The notes: generated by a model from the sequence alone, not told the origin. A stretch of DNA of 64,000 bases from Haliea sp. (GCA_002692965.1 NZNC01000003.1:152329-216328), one strand, 5' to 3'. Shown: positions 45,307 through 54,319, counted from the first letter of the stretch. Made by a program: numbers and translations.

Positions 45307-47787
45307 ATGGCCGCAAAGGAGGCAGCGCACACCGACAAACCCCTGGTGCTGATCACCGGCGCCGCCGGTGACATCGGCACTGCACTGACACAGTCACTGC
45401 AGCCCGACTACCGGGTGATCGGGCTGGATATCGTGACCGCGGAGGCCGCCGACGAGAGCCTCGATGTCGATCTCACCTCGGAGGATTCCGTCCGCCTGGC
45501 CCTGCGGGAGGTGGCCGAGCGCCACGGCGGCGACTTCGCCGCGGTGGTGCACCTCGCGGCCTACTTCGATTTTTCCGGCGAGGCATCGCCCCTCTACCAG
45601 ACGGTGAACGTCGAGGGCACCCGCAAGCTGGTCCGCGCCCTGCAGGATTACCGGGTGGAGCGCTTCATCTACTCCAGTACCATGCTGGTCCACCGCCCCG
45701 GCGTCCCCGGTCACAAGATCAGCGAAGACACCCCGATCGAGCCGGGATGGGTTTATCCCCGCTCCAAGGCCGAGGCCGAGGCGGCGATCCGCGAAGAGGC
45801 CGGCGACATGCCCTTCACCCTGCTGCGACTGGCGGGTGTCTACGACGAGCACACCTGCGTGCCCACCCTGTCGCACCAGATCGCGCGCATCTACGAGCGC
45901 AATCTGAAAAGTCATCTCTACGCCGGGGATTCCGGCGTCGGCCAGGCCTTCCTGCACAAGGCCGACATGATGGCCGCCTTCCGCGCCGCCATCGACCGCC
46001 GCCAAGAGCTGCCGGCGCAGGGCGAGATCCTGGTCGGCGAGGAGCACTGCGACAGCTACGAGGCGATCCAGAACCGGGTGGGGGAGCTGCTGCACGGCGT
46101 CGAGGAATGGAAGACCCTGAGCGTGCCCGGCCCGGTGGCCAAGGCGGGGGCCTGGGCCGAGGCCCAGGCCGAGCCGGTGATCCCGGACGACTTCGACAAG
46201 GGCGAGAAACCCTTTATCCGCCCCTTCATGATTGACCTGGCAAACGACCACTACGAGCTGGATATTCGCTGCGCCCGGGAGCAGTTGGGATGGGAGCCCC
46301 GGCACCGGCTCTTCGACGGCCTGGCGGCACTCGTGGACAACCTGAAACGGGACCCCCGGGGCTGGTACCGGGACAACGGCATCACCCCGCCGGACTGGAT
46401 GGCGGAGGCCGACGACCTGGGCCGCAATCCCGACCGCCTGCTGGCGCAGCACAACCAGCGCTACCGGCAGCAACACCGCCAGTCCCAGTGGGCTCACTAC
46501 CTCAACATGGGGGTCGGGGCCTGGCTGGTGACCTCACCGCCGGCGCTCGGCTACGCCGGCACCTGGCTTGCCTGGAGCGACCTGTTCGCGGGGCTGGCGC
46601 TGGCGGTTTTCGCGGGCATTTCCCTGTCCTGGCGCCAGGGCTGGGCGCGCTGGGTCTGCGCGCTGGTGGGGGTCTGGCTGCTGTTTGCGCCCCTGGTGTT
46701 CTGGACCGGGAGCGCCGCGGGCTACCTCAACGGCACCGTGACCGGCCTGCTGGCGATCGGCCTGTCGGCGCTGGTGCGACCGGCCCCCGGGGTGTCGCCC
46801 GTGGCCCTGGCCAGTGGTCCGACCACACCGCCGGGCTGGGACAACAACCCCTCGAGCTGGTACCAGCGCCTGCCGATCATCCTGCTGGCCCTGCTGGGCT
46901 TCTGCATCTCGCGCTACCTGGCGGCCTACCAGCTCGGGCACATCGACGCGGTGTGGGACCCCTTTTTCGCCGGCATGGCGGGCAAGAACGGCACCGAGGC
47001 CATCATCACCTCCGAGGTGTCCGAGGCCTGGCCGATCCCCGACGCGGGTCTTGGCGGCATCGTCTACGCCCTGGAAATCATGCTGGGCCTGCTCGGCGAC
47101 ACCCGCCGCTGGCGCACCATGCCCTGGGTGGTGGCTTCCTTCGGCGTGCTGATCGTGCCCCTGGGGGCGGTGTCCATCACCTTCATCATCATCCAGCCGA
47201 TCCTGATCGGCACCTGGTGCACCCTGTGCCTGCTGGGGGCCGCGGCGATGCTGCTGCAGATCGCCTACGCCTTCAACGAGCTGGTCGCCACGGGCGGCTT
47301 CCTGCTGCGGCGCCGGCAGGCCGGGGCTCCGCTGCTGAAGATCTTCTTTACCGGCGACACCGACAGTGGCCGGCGCGAGGCGGAGGACGAAAGCTTCCAG
47401 CAGGCGGGCCCCGGCACGCTCCTGCGCGGGGCCCTCACCACCGGGGTCAACCTGCCCTGGAACCTGGCCCTGTGCCTGCTGATCGGCGCCTGGCTGATGT
47501 TCACCCGGGTGACCCTCGGCGCCGAGGGTGCGATGGCGGACTGGGACCACTTCACCGGCGCCATGGTCATCGCCGTGACGGTCGTGGCCATGGCCGGCGC
47601 CGCGCGGCCCCTGCGCTGGCTGCTGCTGCCGCTGGCACTGATTCCCCTGGTCACGCCCTGGGTCTACGGCCTGGGCTGGCCGGCGCTGGTGGCGAGCCTG
47701 GCCTGCGGTCTGGCACTGATTGCCCTAGCCTGGCGCCGCGGCCCGGTGCCCGGGCACTACGGCGAGTGGAGCAGGGTGCTGGTCTAG
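45307..47787 (+). CDS. Epimerase/SDR fused to SPW-repeat and VKOR-like membrane domains
   Basis: An 826-residue protein. Residues about 12-325 are an extended SDR (LITGAAGDIGTAL; active-site YPRSK). Residues about 396-480 are a membrane SPW-repeat (HYLNMGVGAWLVTSPPALGY, VGVWLLFAPLVFW). Residues about 515-670 are a vitamin-K-epoxide-reductase-type four-helix domain with redox TWCTLC (Cys 638, 641). The final about 110 residues have three more hydrophobic helices. The SDR should be cytosolic and the CxxC near the periplasmic face. The start behind GGGAG gives the best RBS. Function unknown; a quinone- or thiol-linked redox role is inference. Confidence 0.85.
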   Translation: MAAKEAAHTDKPLVLITGAAGDIGTALTQSLQPDYRVIGLDIVTAEAADESLDVDLTSEDSVRLALREVAERHGGDFAAVVHLAAYFDFSGEASPLYQTVNVEGTRKLVRALQDYRVERFIYSSTMLVHRPGVPGHKISEDTPIEPGWVYPRSKAEAEAAIREEAGDMPFTLLRLAGVYDEHTCVPTLSHQIARIYERNLKSHLYAGDSGVGQAFLHKADMMAAFRAAIDRRQELPAQGEILVGEEHCDSYEAIQNRVGELLHGVEEWKTLSVPGPVAKAGAWAEAQAEPVIPDDFDKGEKPFIRPFMIDLANDHYELDIRCAREQLGWEPRHRLFDGLAALVDNLKRDPRGWYRDNGITPPDWMAEADDLGRNPDRLLAQHNQRYRQQHRQSQWAHYLNMGVGAWLVTSPPALGYAGTWLAWSDLFAGLALAVFAGISLSWRQGWARWVCALVGVWLLFAPLVFWTGSAAGYLNGTVTGLLAIGLSALVRPAPGVSPVALASGPTTPPGWDNNPSSWYQRLPIILLALLGFCISRYLAAYQLGHIDAVWDPFFAGMAGKNGTEAIITSEVSEAWPIPDAGLGGIVYALEIMLGLLGDTRRWRTMPWVVASFGVLIVPLGAVSITFIIIQPILIGTWCTLCLLGAAAMLLQIAYAFNELVATGGFLLRRRQAGAPLLKIFFTGDTDSGRREAEDESFQQAGPGTLLRGALTTGVNLPWNLALCLLIGAWLMFTRVTLGAEGAMADWDHFTGAMVIAVTVVAMAGAARPLRWLLLPLALIPLVTPWVYGLGWPALVASLACGLALIALAWRRGPVPGHYGEWSRVLV

Positions 47788-47793
47788 GGGGAT

Positions 47794-47810
47794 CGGGGCC
47801 TTGCGCCCCG
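47794..47810. terminator. Short GC hairpin between convergent genes
   Basis: CGGGGC-ccttgc-type loop-GCCCCG forms a 6-bp stem in the 28-base gap between the convergent genes. There is no T tract; low certainty. Confidence 0.35.
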
Positions 47811-47815
47811 GGGGA

Positions 47816-48352
47816 TCAGGCTGCCTGCGGGGCCGCCTTGCGCGCCATCAGGCGGGTGCCGACCCAGACCAGGCCGATGAAATAGGCGAAGGCCAGCCCC
47901 AGGGCGATAAAGGCGTCGCCGAAGTTCACCCCTTCCTGCACCGCGGGAATGGTCCCCGCGGTCAGGAAGAGCATGGTGGTCAGGTTGATGGCCACCGGCA
48001 GCCAGCCCATGACCTGGCAGTAGATCACCACCAGGATCAGCCCGAGGAAGATGAAACCGCCGGCCTCGCCAAACCAGCCGGGGAGGGCGAACAGCAGCCA
48101 GGCCAGGGTCAGGCCGACCACGGAACCTACCACGCAAGCGGCCAGCTTGTCCCAGGCCACATGCTCGATCCCCGCCCAGTAGAGCAGGAAGAGGAAACCG
48201 GCCCAGAACTCGTGCACGTCGAGGGCCGAGTTGATGGCGATGAAACCGGCCACCACTACGATGATGCCCAGCAGCACGCCGAGTCCCTTGGCGGGTGTCA
48301 TCGGCAGGGGCGCTTCGGGGTTGGTCTGGTCGGTCGGGGAGGATGCGTTCAT
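47816..48352 (-). CDS. Polytopic membrane protein, possibly DUF1097-like
   Basis: A 178-residue protein with five or six hydrophobic helices (KGLGVLLGIIVVVAGFIAIN, FWAGFLFLLYWAGIEH, LAACVVGSVVGLTLAWLLFAL, GGFIFLGLILVVIYCQVMG, AFIALGLAFAYFIGLVWVG). Length and helix layout resemble YcdZ/DUF1097 proteins, without a decisive motif. I start at ATG 48352, preceded by AAGGAAA; the open frame extends to 49279 but there it is only antiphase to the SDR gene. Function unknown. Confidence 0.7.
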   Translation of the reverse strand: MNASSPTDQTNPEAPLPMTPAKGLGVLLGIIVVVAGFIAINSALDVHEFWAGFLFLLYWAGIEHVAWDKLAACVVGSVVGLTLAWLLFALPGWFGEAGGFIFLGLILVVIYCQVMGWLPVAINLTTMLFLTAGTIPAVQEGVNFGDAFIALGLAFAYFIGLVWVGTRLMARKAAPQAA

Positions 48353-48444
48353 GCGGGTTTCCTTATGCTGATTGTGGGGTGTTGCTGTTGTCGCTTCAGA
48401 GGTCGGGCTGCCGGGGCGCCGGCGGCCTGACCGTCGGGCATGGC

Positions 48445-49206
48445 TCAGCCGGGGATAAACAGCTGGGCCGCCTTGCCGCCGTCCACCTCCAGGCAGACGC
48501 CGTTGACGTAGGTGGCATCGTCCGAGAGCAGAAAGGCAATTGCCGCCGCGACTTCTTCCGGCGTGCCGCCCCGCTGGGCCGGGATTGCCGCTTCGACCCG
48601 CTGCTGTGCCTCGGGTTCCTGCTGGTAATAGTTGAGGTTGCCGGGGGTCATGATCATGCCCGGTGACAGGGCGTTGACCCGCACACCGTGGGGCGCGGCT
48701 TCCATGGCGGCGACGCGGCTGAAATGGATGGTGGCGGCCTTGGACGCGGAGTAGGCGCCCATCCAGGGCATGGCCCGCTCGCCGTTGGTGGAGGCGATAT
48801 TGACGATTGAGCCCGAGCCCTGGGCCTGCATCACCCGCAGGGCGGCGCGGGTGGCGACAAAGACCGCGTCGATACCCCCGGCGAAGGTCTGCCGCCAGGT
48901 GGCGTCGTCGATATCGACAATCGGGCCCATGCTGACCTGGGCGGCGTTGTTGACCAGACCATCGAGGCGGCCGTGGCGCTCGGCGACGCCGGTGATCAGG
49001 CTGTCCAGCGCCGCGCTGTCGGTGATGTCGACAATGGCGGTTTCCACCGAGCCGCCGGCCTCGCGCAGTTCCGCCGCGGCGGCTTCCAGGGGCGCCTGGC
49101 GCCGCGCCAGCATGACCACGTGGGCGCCGGCCCGGGCCAGGTGTGCCGCGGTGGCGCGGCCGATGCCATCGCTGGCGCCGGTGACGATAACGATACGGTC
49201 TTGCAT
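48445..49206 (-). CDS. Short-chain dehydrogenase/reductase
   Basis: A 253-residue classical SDR: TGASDGIGRATA, VNNAAQVSMG, Ser in IASTNGERAM, YSASKAATIHF, and a C-terminal YVNGVCLEVDGGKAAQLF. RBS GGAGGAC precedes the ATG. It is followed on the same strand, 92 bases on, by the membrane protein gene, and may share its transcript. Substrate unknown. Confidence 0.9.
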   Translation of the reverse strand: MQDRIVIVTGASDGIGRATAAHLARAGAHVVMLARRQAPLEAAAAELREAGGSVETAIVDITDSAALDSLITGVAERHGRLDGLVNNAAQVSMGPIVDIDDATWRQTFAGGIDAVFVATRAALRVMQAQGSGSIVNIASTNGERAMPWMGAYSASKAATIHFSRVAAMEAAPHGVRVNALSPGMIMTPGNLNYYQQEPEAQQRVEAAIPAQRGGTPEEVAAAIAFLLSDDATYVNGVCLEVDGGKAAQLFIPG

Positions 49207-49409
49207 GCGGGTCCTCCCTCGAAATTCGCCGGTCTATCTTACCCGCGGGCGCGCGGGGGGACCTCCCTGGCTGGCTCAAGTGGGCATACCGGCGGGGAAG
49301 ACCGCAGAGGTTTCGGTCGGGGCGGCACCGCGAGCCGCGGCATGCCGCATTGCGGGGCGGCTGGGCGAGGCACTGACGCTGCCTCGGGCGCCGCCAGAGC
49401 CCTGCCGGG

Positions 49410-50744
49410 TCAGGCCAGGGGCAGCACCACCTGTGCCCTGAGGCCGCCGAGGGTCGAGCGGGCCAGGGTGACCTGCCCGTCGTAGAGTTCGGCCAGCTCG
49501 CGCACGATCGCCAGCCCGAGACCGGAGCCCGGGCGGCTCTCGTCCAGGCGGGTGCCGCGCTGCAGGGCCTGCTCGCAGTCGCTCGCCGACATGCCCGGGC
49601 CGTCGTCCTCGACGACCAGGGTCAGGCTTTGGGACGTCTGCTGCAGATTCAGCTGCACGCGCCCCCTGGCCCAGTGCACGGCGTTCTCCAGCAGGTTGCC
49701 GGCTAGCTCCTGCAGGTCCTGGGCATCCATGCGCACCCGCCCCAGGCCGGCCCGCTGCTGTGCAAACACCAGGCCGCGGCGCTGTGCCAGCACGGCGAGG
49801 GCTTCCAGCACCGGCGCCAGGGCCGTATCGACCTCGGTGCCCTTGCCCAGGGCCACCGGGCCGGCGCTGGAGGCCCGGGCGAGGTGGTGGCGCACCGCTT
49901 CGTCCAGGCGTCGCAGTTCGGTCTGGACCGGCAGCTGCTGCGCCTCGGGCAGGCGTTCGCTCAGGGTGCGCAGGACCGCCACCGGGGTCTTGAGGGCGTG
50001 GGCGAGGTTGCCGGCGGCGGTGCGCCCGCGCTCGATCAGCGTGCGGTCGCGCTGCAGGACCTGGTTCACCGCCCCGGCCAGGCGCGCCAGCTCCCGCGGC
50101 AGGTTCTCGCCGAGGTTTTCCGCCTCGCCGCTCTCCACGGCGCGCAGGTCCTGCTCCAGCCGGCGCAGGGGCGCCAGGCCCCAGTGAATCTGCACCGCCA
50201 GCAGCCCCAGCAGGAGCAGGCCCAGGCCCGAGAGTGAGAGCACCAGCAGGCGCTGGAACCGGGCGACCTCCGCCTCGATCGGCGCCAGGTCGCCGGCCAC
50301 CGCCACGGTCAGGGCTTCGGGCAGATTGGGCAGGTGAACCCGGCGCTGCTGCAGCCGCAGTGACTGCTCCCGCGGGCCGACGACCTTGCCGACCACCTGG
50401 GGCTGGGCGTCCAGCAGCGGCAGGCGCTGGTCCCAGAGCGAGCGCGAGGTGAGGGTGCGCCCCGAGGCCGTCTGCACCTGCCAGTACCAGCCGGAGTAGG
50501 CGCCGTCAAAGCGCGGGTCGCCGAGGGAGCGGTTCATCTGCAGATTGTTGCTGGCGGGCTGGTAGTCGATGCCGGCGATTACCACGTTGACCAGCGAGGC
50601 CAGGCGGTCGTCGAAGCCGCTGTGCACCGCGGTGCGGAAGTTCCAGGCCAGCAGGCTCCCCGCCAGGGGCAGCACCAGCAGCACCAGCAGCAGGGCGGAG
50701 ACCAGCAGGCGCGAGGCGATAGGCCAGGTCCGCGGGGCCTGCAT
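49410..50744 (-). CDS. PhoQ-like sensor histidine kinase
   Basis: A 444-residue protein with two membrane helices (ALLLVLLVLPLAGSLLAW; LLVLSLSGLGLLLLGLLAVQ) flanking a periplasmic domain (DRLASLVNVVIAGIDYQPAS ... WYWQVQTASG). A HAMP-like segment follows, then H-box AGNLAHALKTPVAVLRTLS and ATP motifs NLLENAVHWARG, EDDGPGMS and GSGLGLAIVREL. The start ATG 50744 shares one base with the regulator stop. It is the sensor for the adjacent OmpR-family regulator. The 203-base gap 49207-49409 downstream is empty. Confidence 0.93.
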   Translation of the reverse strand: MQAPRTWPIASRLLVSALLLVLLVLPLAGSLLAWNFRTAVHSGFDDRLASLVNVVIAGIDYQPASNNLQMNRSLGDPRFDGAYSGWYWQVQTASGRTLTSRSLWDQRLPLLDAQPQVVGKVVGPREQSLRLQQRRVHLPNLPEALTVAVAGDLAPIEAEVARFQRLLVLSLSGLGLLLLGLLAVQIHWGLAPLRRLEQDLRAVESGEAENLGENLPRELARLAGAVNQVLQRDRTLIERGRTAAGNLAHALKTPVAVLRTLSERLPEAQQLPVQTELRRLDEAVRHHLARASSAGPVALGKGTEVDTALAPVLEALAVLAQRRGLVFAQQRAGLGRVRMDAQDLQELAGNLLENAVHWARGRVQLNLQQTSQSLTLVVEDDGPGMSASDCEQALQRGTRLDESRPGSGLGLAIVRELAELYDGQVTLARSTLGGLRAQVVLPLA

Positions 50745-51415
50745 CAGGCCTCCCGGTCGTCGTCGCTGACCCGGTAGCCCTGGCCGCGCAGGGTGACGAT
50801 GCTGTGGTTGCCGAGCTTGCGCCGCAGGCGGCTGATGAGCACGTCGATCACGTTGGAGTCGGGTTCCTGGTCGCCGTCGTAAACATGTTCCGACAGTTCC
50901 GCGCGGGAAACCACCCGCGGCGCCGCGTGCATCAGGTAGGACAGCAGCCGGAATTCCTGGGCGGTCAGCGCCACCGGCATGCCGGCGCGGGTCACCTGGC
51001 CGGCGTGGGTATCCAGGGCCAGCTCGCCGGCCTGCAGTACCGGGTGGGCGTGACCGTGGCTGCGGCGCACCAGGGCGCGCAGGCGGAACAGCACCTCGGC
51101 GGTCTCGAAGGGCTTGGTGACATAGTCGTCGGCGCCGGCGGAGAAGCCCGCGGCCTTGTCCGACCAGCGCTCCCGGGCCGTCAGAATCAGCACCGGCAGG
51201 TCGATGCCGCGCGCGCGCCAGCCCGCCAGCCACTGGGTGCCATTGCCGTCGGGCAGCCCCAGGTCCAGCACCACCGCATCGTAGCGTTCGGTGCTGACCA
51301 GGAAGTCCGCGCCGCGGCCATCGCCGGCGACCTCCACCAGCAGACCCGCGGAGCCCAGGGCCTCGGCGAGGTTGTTGGCCAGGGCCTGGTCATCCTCGAC
51401 CAGCAGGACCTTCAC
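50744..51415 (-). CDS. OmpR-family response regulator
   Basis: A 223-residue protein. The receiver domain has acidic pocket EDD, phospho-Asp in VVLDLGLPDG, and the Lys in DDYVTKPF. The C-terminal winged helix is VALTAQEFRLLSYLMHAAPR ... NVIDVLISRLRRKLG. The start overlaps the PepSY gene stop by four bases, so all three genes are coupled. The tandem 11-bp repeat at 51762-51783 is a plausible binding site. Confidence 0.95.
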   Translation of the reverse strand: MKVLLVEDDQALANNLAEALGSAGLLVEVAGDGRGADFLVSTERYDAVVLDLGLPDGNGTQWLAGWRARGIDLPVLILTARERWSDKAAGFSAGADDYVTKPFETAEVLFRLRALVRRSHGHAHPVLQAGELALDTHAGQVTRAGMPVALTAQEFRLLSYLMHAAPRVVSRAELSEHVYDGDQEPDSNVIDVLISRLRRKLGNHSIVTLRGQGYRVSDDDREA

Positions 51416-51738
51416 GGCCTGCGCATGCCGCGAATATCGCGGCCCTCCATTTCGAGGATCTCGCCGCTGGCGGCGTCAATCTCGAACTCCACCACCTGGC
51501 CCCGGGGGCCCAGCAGCTCGATTTCGTAGACCCAACGGCCGTCCTCGCGCTCCGCCTCGACCTTGATCACCTCGCCCAGCCAGTCGTCCGTGAGGGTGTC
51601 CAGGATGGTTTCGAGGGGCTGGATACGCCCGGCCTGTACCTCTTCATAGAGCGCGCGCCAGTCCGCGGCATCGTCCGCCAGGGCAGTGGCGGCCCAGATG
51701 CCGGCAGTGGCTGCGAGTACTAGTGAACGTTTTTTCAT
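51412..51738 (-). CDS. Periplasmic PepSY-domain protein
   Basis: A 108-residue protein with signal peptide (KKRSLVLAATAGIWAATALA), then a single PepSY-like domain: IQPLETILDTLTDDWLGEVI, YEIELLGPRGQVVEFEIDAA and SGEILEME. Small PepSY proteins encoded with PhoPQ-type systems commonly modulate or report on the sensor. It is the first gene of the PepSY-regulator-kinase operon. Confidence 0.88.
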   Translation of the reverse strand: MKKRSLVLAATAGIWAATALADDAADWRALYEEVQAGRIQPLETILDTLTDDWLGEVIKVEAEREDGRWVYEIELLGPRGQVVEFEIDAASGEILEMEGRDIRGMRRP

Positions 51739-51761
51739 GGGCGCATGATCGCAGGGCGAGG

Positions 51762-51783
51762 ATGAACGAAGCATGAACAAAGC
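51762..51783. promoter_or_regulatory. Tandem 11-bp direct repeat, likely response-regulator box
   Basis: ATGAACGAAGC (51762-51772) is followed without gap by ATGAACAAAGC (51773-51783), 10 of 11 identical. One helical turn spacing of direct half-sites is how OmpR/PhoP-family dimers bind. It lies between the divergent PepSY and PepSY-like genes. Confidence 0.6.
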
Positions 51784-51893
51784 GCTCACCTTGCTGACAG
51801 TCTCACTCCGATAGTCTGGGCCCCAGGTTGCACAGAACGGCTGATCCCGGCCGCCGCAACCCGACCTCTTGAATGACGATGAAGGAGTTTACG

Positions 51894-52358
51894 ATGAAAC
51901 AATTTACGATGCTTGCATTGCTTGGTGGTCTCGCCACTGCCCCCCTGGTCATGGCCCAGAACTCGGCCCCGAGCCTGAATACGGCCCTGCAGGCGGCGAC
52001 CCAGCATGGCGTGACGCAATTCCACAGCGTGGAAATGGAAGATGACAGCCAGGGCGGCTACGAGGTCGAAGGCTGGCTGTCCGAAGGTGGCTATGTCGAG
52101 CTGGATATCAACGCCGACGGCTCCATTGGCAAACAGAAGACGCACGACAAGCGTGGCGAGCCGGCCGGGCTGGGCCTGGCGGAACTCAGCCAGTACGCCC
52201 AGGCGGCCATGGCCCGGGGGATGGTGCAGATCGAGGCCTTTGAGGTGGACGAGGACGGCACCATCGAGTTCGAGGGCGTCGACCAGAACGGCCGCGAGCT
52301 GGAGGCCGACTTCCGTATCGGCCAGGACGGTGCCCTCAGCACGGGCGGCTCGTACTAG
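51894..52358 (+). CDS. Secreted PepSY-like protein
   Basis: A 154-residue protein with signal peptide (MLALLGGLATAPLVMA) and two PepSY-like repeats (LNTALQAATQHGVTQFHSVE ... YVELDINADGSIG; then MVQIEAFEVDEDGTIEFEGV ... ADFRIGQDGAL). It is strongly acidic. RBS GAAGGAG precedes ATG 51894. Divergent from the PepSY two-component operon, it is a probable target or accessory of it. The 3' end overlaps the convergent TetR gene by 23 bases. Confidence 0.75.
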   Translation: MKQFTMLALLGGLATAPLVMAQNSAPSLNTALQAATQHGVTQFHSVEMEDDSQGGYEVEGWLSEGGYVELDINADGSIGKQKTHDKRGEPAGLGLAELSQYAQAAMARGMVQIEAFEVDEDGTIEFEGVDQNGRELEADFRIGQDGALSTGGSY

Positions 52359-53010
52359 GCTCCCCGGCGGGCGCGTCCTCTCGCGCCTGCCGCGCTTTCG
52401 CGGGTTCCCGCACCAGCACCCGGTAACCCGCGGTCATCAAGCCCATCCCCTGCACCATGTCTTCCTGGGCCTGGCCCAGGGCGATTTTTCCCGTGGCCAG
52501 GGCGCCCAGCACCGACTGGAACAGATAGCCGAGCAGGCGAATCAGCGTGGGCCGCTGGTCCTCGGGCACATGGCCCAGGGCGTCGCCGACAAAATCCGCC
52601 AGGACGTCATCCAGCCCTTCGGTCACCGCCAGCACGCCCGGATCCGCGTTGGCCGTCGCACTGATCACCGCCGAGAGCAGCTGCGGCTCCCGATACAGCT
52701 CCGCAATCACCCAGCGAAAACGCGCCTGCACGGCCCCTACGGGATCTGCTTCCGGGTCAACGGCCGGGGGCTGCAGCGCCAGCTTTTCCGCCAGTTCGGC
52801 GCCCCAGACCACAATCAGTTCCGCCAGGGCGTGGTCCCGGTTGCGGAAGTACTGGTAGGCGGTCATGCGGGTGACCCCGGCGCGCTCGGCCATGGCGTTC
52901 ATGGTCACCGCGGCATAGCCGCCGGCGGCCGCGAGATCGCGGGTCGCCCGCAGCAAGCGTCCGAGGGTCTTCTGCTGTCGGGGCGAACGTGTCGGGGTGG
53001 CTTGCGGCAT
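52336..53010 (-). CDS. TetR-family regulator
   Basis: A 224-residue protein with N-terminal HTH (LLRATRDLAAAGGYAAVTMN ... AERAGVTRMTAYQYFRNRDH) and an all-helical ligand domain. It is divergent from the DUF7064-like/kinase operon with a 95-base gap that includes a perfect palindrome, so it probably represses that operon and itself in response to a hydrophobic ligand. Confidence 0.9.
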   Translation of the reverse strand: MPQATPTRSPRQQKTLGRLLRATRDLAAAGGYAAVTMNAMAERAGVTRMTAYQYFRNRDHALAELIVVWGAELAEKLALQPPAVDPEADPVGAVQARFRWVIAELYREPQLLSAVISATANADPGVLAVTEGLDDVLADFVGDALGHVPEDQRPTLIRLLGYLFQSVLGALATGKIALGQAQEDMVQGMGLMTAGYRVLVREPAKARQAREDAPAGEPSTSRPC

Positions 53011-53014
53011 AATC

Positions 53015-53026
53015 TTACATATGTAA
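53015..53026. promoter_or_regulatory. Palindromic TetR operator candidate
   Basis: TTACATATGTAA is a perfect 12-bp palindrome just 5 bases upstream of the TetR start and 80 bases before the divergent gene. The AT-rich site stands out in GC-rich DNA. Confidence 0.6.
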
Positions 53027-53105
53027 TATTTGCCGGAATCTTACCCGCCCGCACCGGGTGTGTGAAGCCCTGATACCGACCCTGATACCGACAAGGAGAC
53101 CGCGC

Positions 53106-54266
53106 ATGCCCGGCAGTATTGGCCCGCTCTTGCCCAGCGACGAACAGTTCCACCACCAGGTCGTGGAGACCTTCGCCAGCGTCGGCCAGAGCGACCTGGC
53201 CTGGGCGGAAAAGGTCTGCGGCATGGCGGCGGCCATCGACGGCTCCCTGCAGATCGGCTTCGGCTTTGGCAAGTACACCAACCGCAACGTGGTGGACGCC
53301 TACGCCGGCATCGCCCGGGGCACGGAACAGTGGGTGGTGCGCGCCAGCCGCGCGCTGCACAGCGACACCGAGAGCGTGAATGCCGGGCCCATCCGCTACG
53401 AGATCATCGAGCCCCTGCAGCAGGTGCGCGTGGTGTTGGAGCCCAACCCCACCCAGCCGATCGCCTTCGACCTGACCTTCCACGCCGCGGCGGGCTGCGT
53501 TGTCGAGGACCGCGAGGACCGCCGCGACCTGCACGGCTTCCGCAAGGCCACCGACCAGATTCGCTACCACCAGACCGGGCGCGCCAGTGGCTGGCTGGAA
53601 ATCGACGGCGAGCGTATCGAGATCCGCCCCGAGGCCTGGGTGTCCACCCGGGACAAGTCCTGGGGCGTGCGCCCCTCGGTGGGTATGCCGCCGCCGGACC
53701 TGGAGCCCGACTACCAGCAGCACATTCCCCAGGCCCTGGCGATCTGGAACCCGCTGCTGTTCACCCGCGACGACGGCAGCGAGTACGCCTTTCACCACTA
53801 CTACCTGCAGTTCGCCGGGCCCGGCTTCCTGCACCAGCGGGTGCAGGGCGGCTTCGAGGACGCCAGCGGCAAAACTGCCGGCATCAGTGGCATGACCCCC
53901 GCGCTGCAATTTGAGCCGCAGACCCGGCGCCTGCTGTCGGGGGAGTTCCGCCTGCAGATGGAAGACGGCAGCGAGCGCCCGCTGGCGTTTGAAAAAGTCT
54001 CGGAAACCGGGTTTTATCTGGGGGCCGGGCACTACCACGGCGGCGACGGCCAGCATCACGGCAGCTGGCGCGGCGAGCTGCATGTCGACGGCGACCACGT
54101 ACGCGACGCCGCCGACCCGCAGGTGATCGAGCGCTACGGCCAGTTCCGCGACTGCGTGATCCGGGTGACCGACCCGGTTGGCGGGGGCGTGGGCTACGGC
54201 AACTGCCAGACCTATGTCCACGGCAGCTGGCCGGAATTCGGGCTGGAGCAGCCCGCAGGGCACTGA
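53106..54266 (+). CDS. DUF7064/DUF7065-like protein, paralogue 1
   Basis: A 386-residue soluble protein with no signal peptide. It shows a two-half beta-rich layout with the conserved centre VSTRDKSWGVRPSVG and a C-terminal YLGAGHYHGG ... HGSWRGEL. The same elements occur in the gene at 55453. The pattern resembles uncharacterised DUF7064/DUF7065 proteins related in fold to AttH/CrtC lipocalin-like hydratases; that link is from memory of the family, not shown here. RBS AAGGAG precedes ATG 53106. First gene of the TetR-controlled cluster. Confidence 0.75.
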   Translation: MPGSIGPLLPSDEQFHHQVVETFASVGQSDLAWAEKVCGMAAAIDGSLQIGFGFGKYTNRNVVDAYAGIARGTEQWVVRASRALHSDTESVNAGPIRYEIIEPLQQVRVVLEPNPTQPIAFDLTFHAAAGCVVEDREDRRDLHGFRKATDQIRYHQTGRASGWLEIDGERIEIRPEAWVSTRDKSWGVRPSVGMPPPDLEPDYQQHIPQALAIWNPLLFTRDDGSEYAFHHYYLQFAGPGFLHQRVQGGFEDASGKTAGISGMTPALQFEPQTRRLLSGEFRLQMEDGSERPLAFEKVSETGFYLGAGHYHGGDGQHHGSWRGELHVDGDHVRDAADPQVIERYGQFRDCVIRVTDPVGGGVGYGNCQTYVHGSWPEFGLEQPAGH

Positions 54267-54319
54267 CCAGCGGTCGGCCCGCGACGAATAAGATCAACCA
54301 CGACACAGGACAGACAACG

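Noticed and set aside
48353..49279. N-terminal extension of the membrane protein gene to 487 codons
   Set aside because: The extension is antiphase to a clear SDR gene on the same strand and is Arg/Gly/Pro-rich. The ATG at 48352 with a good RBS fits the protein.
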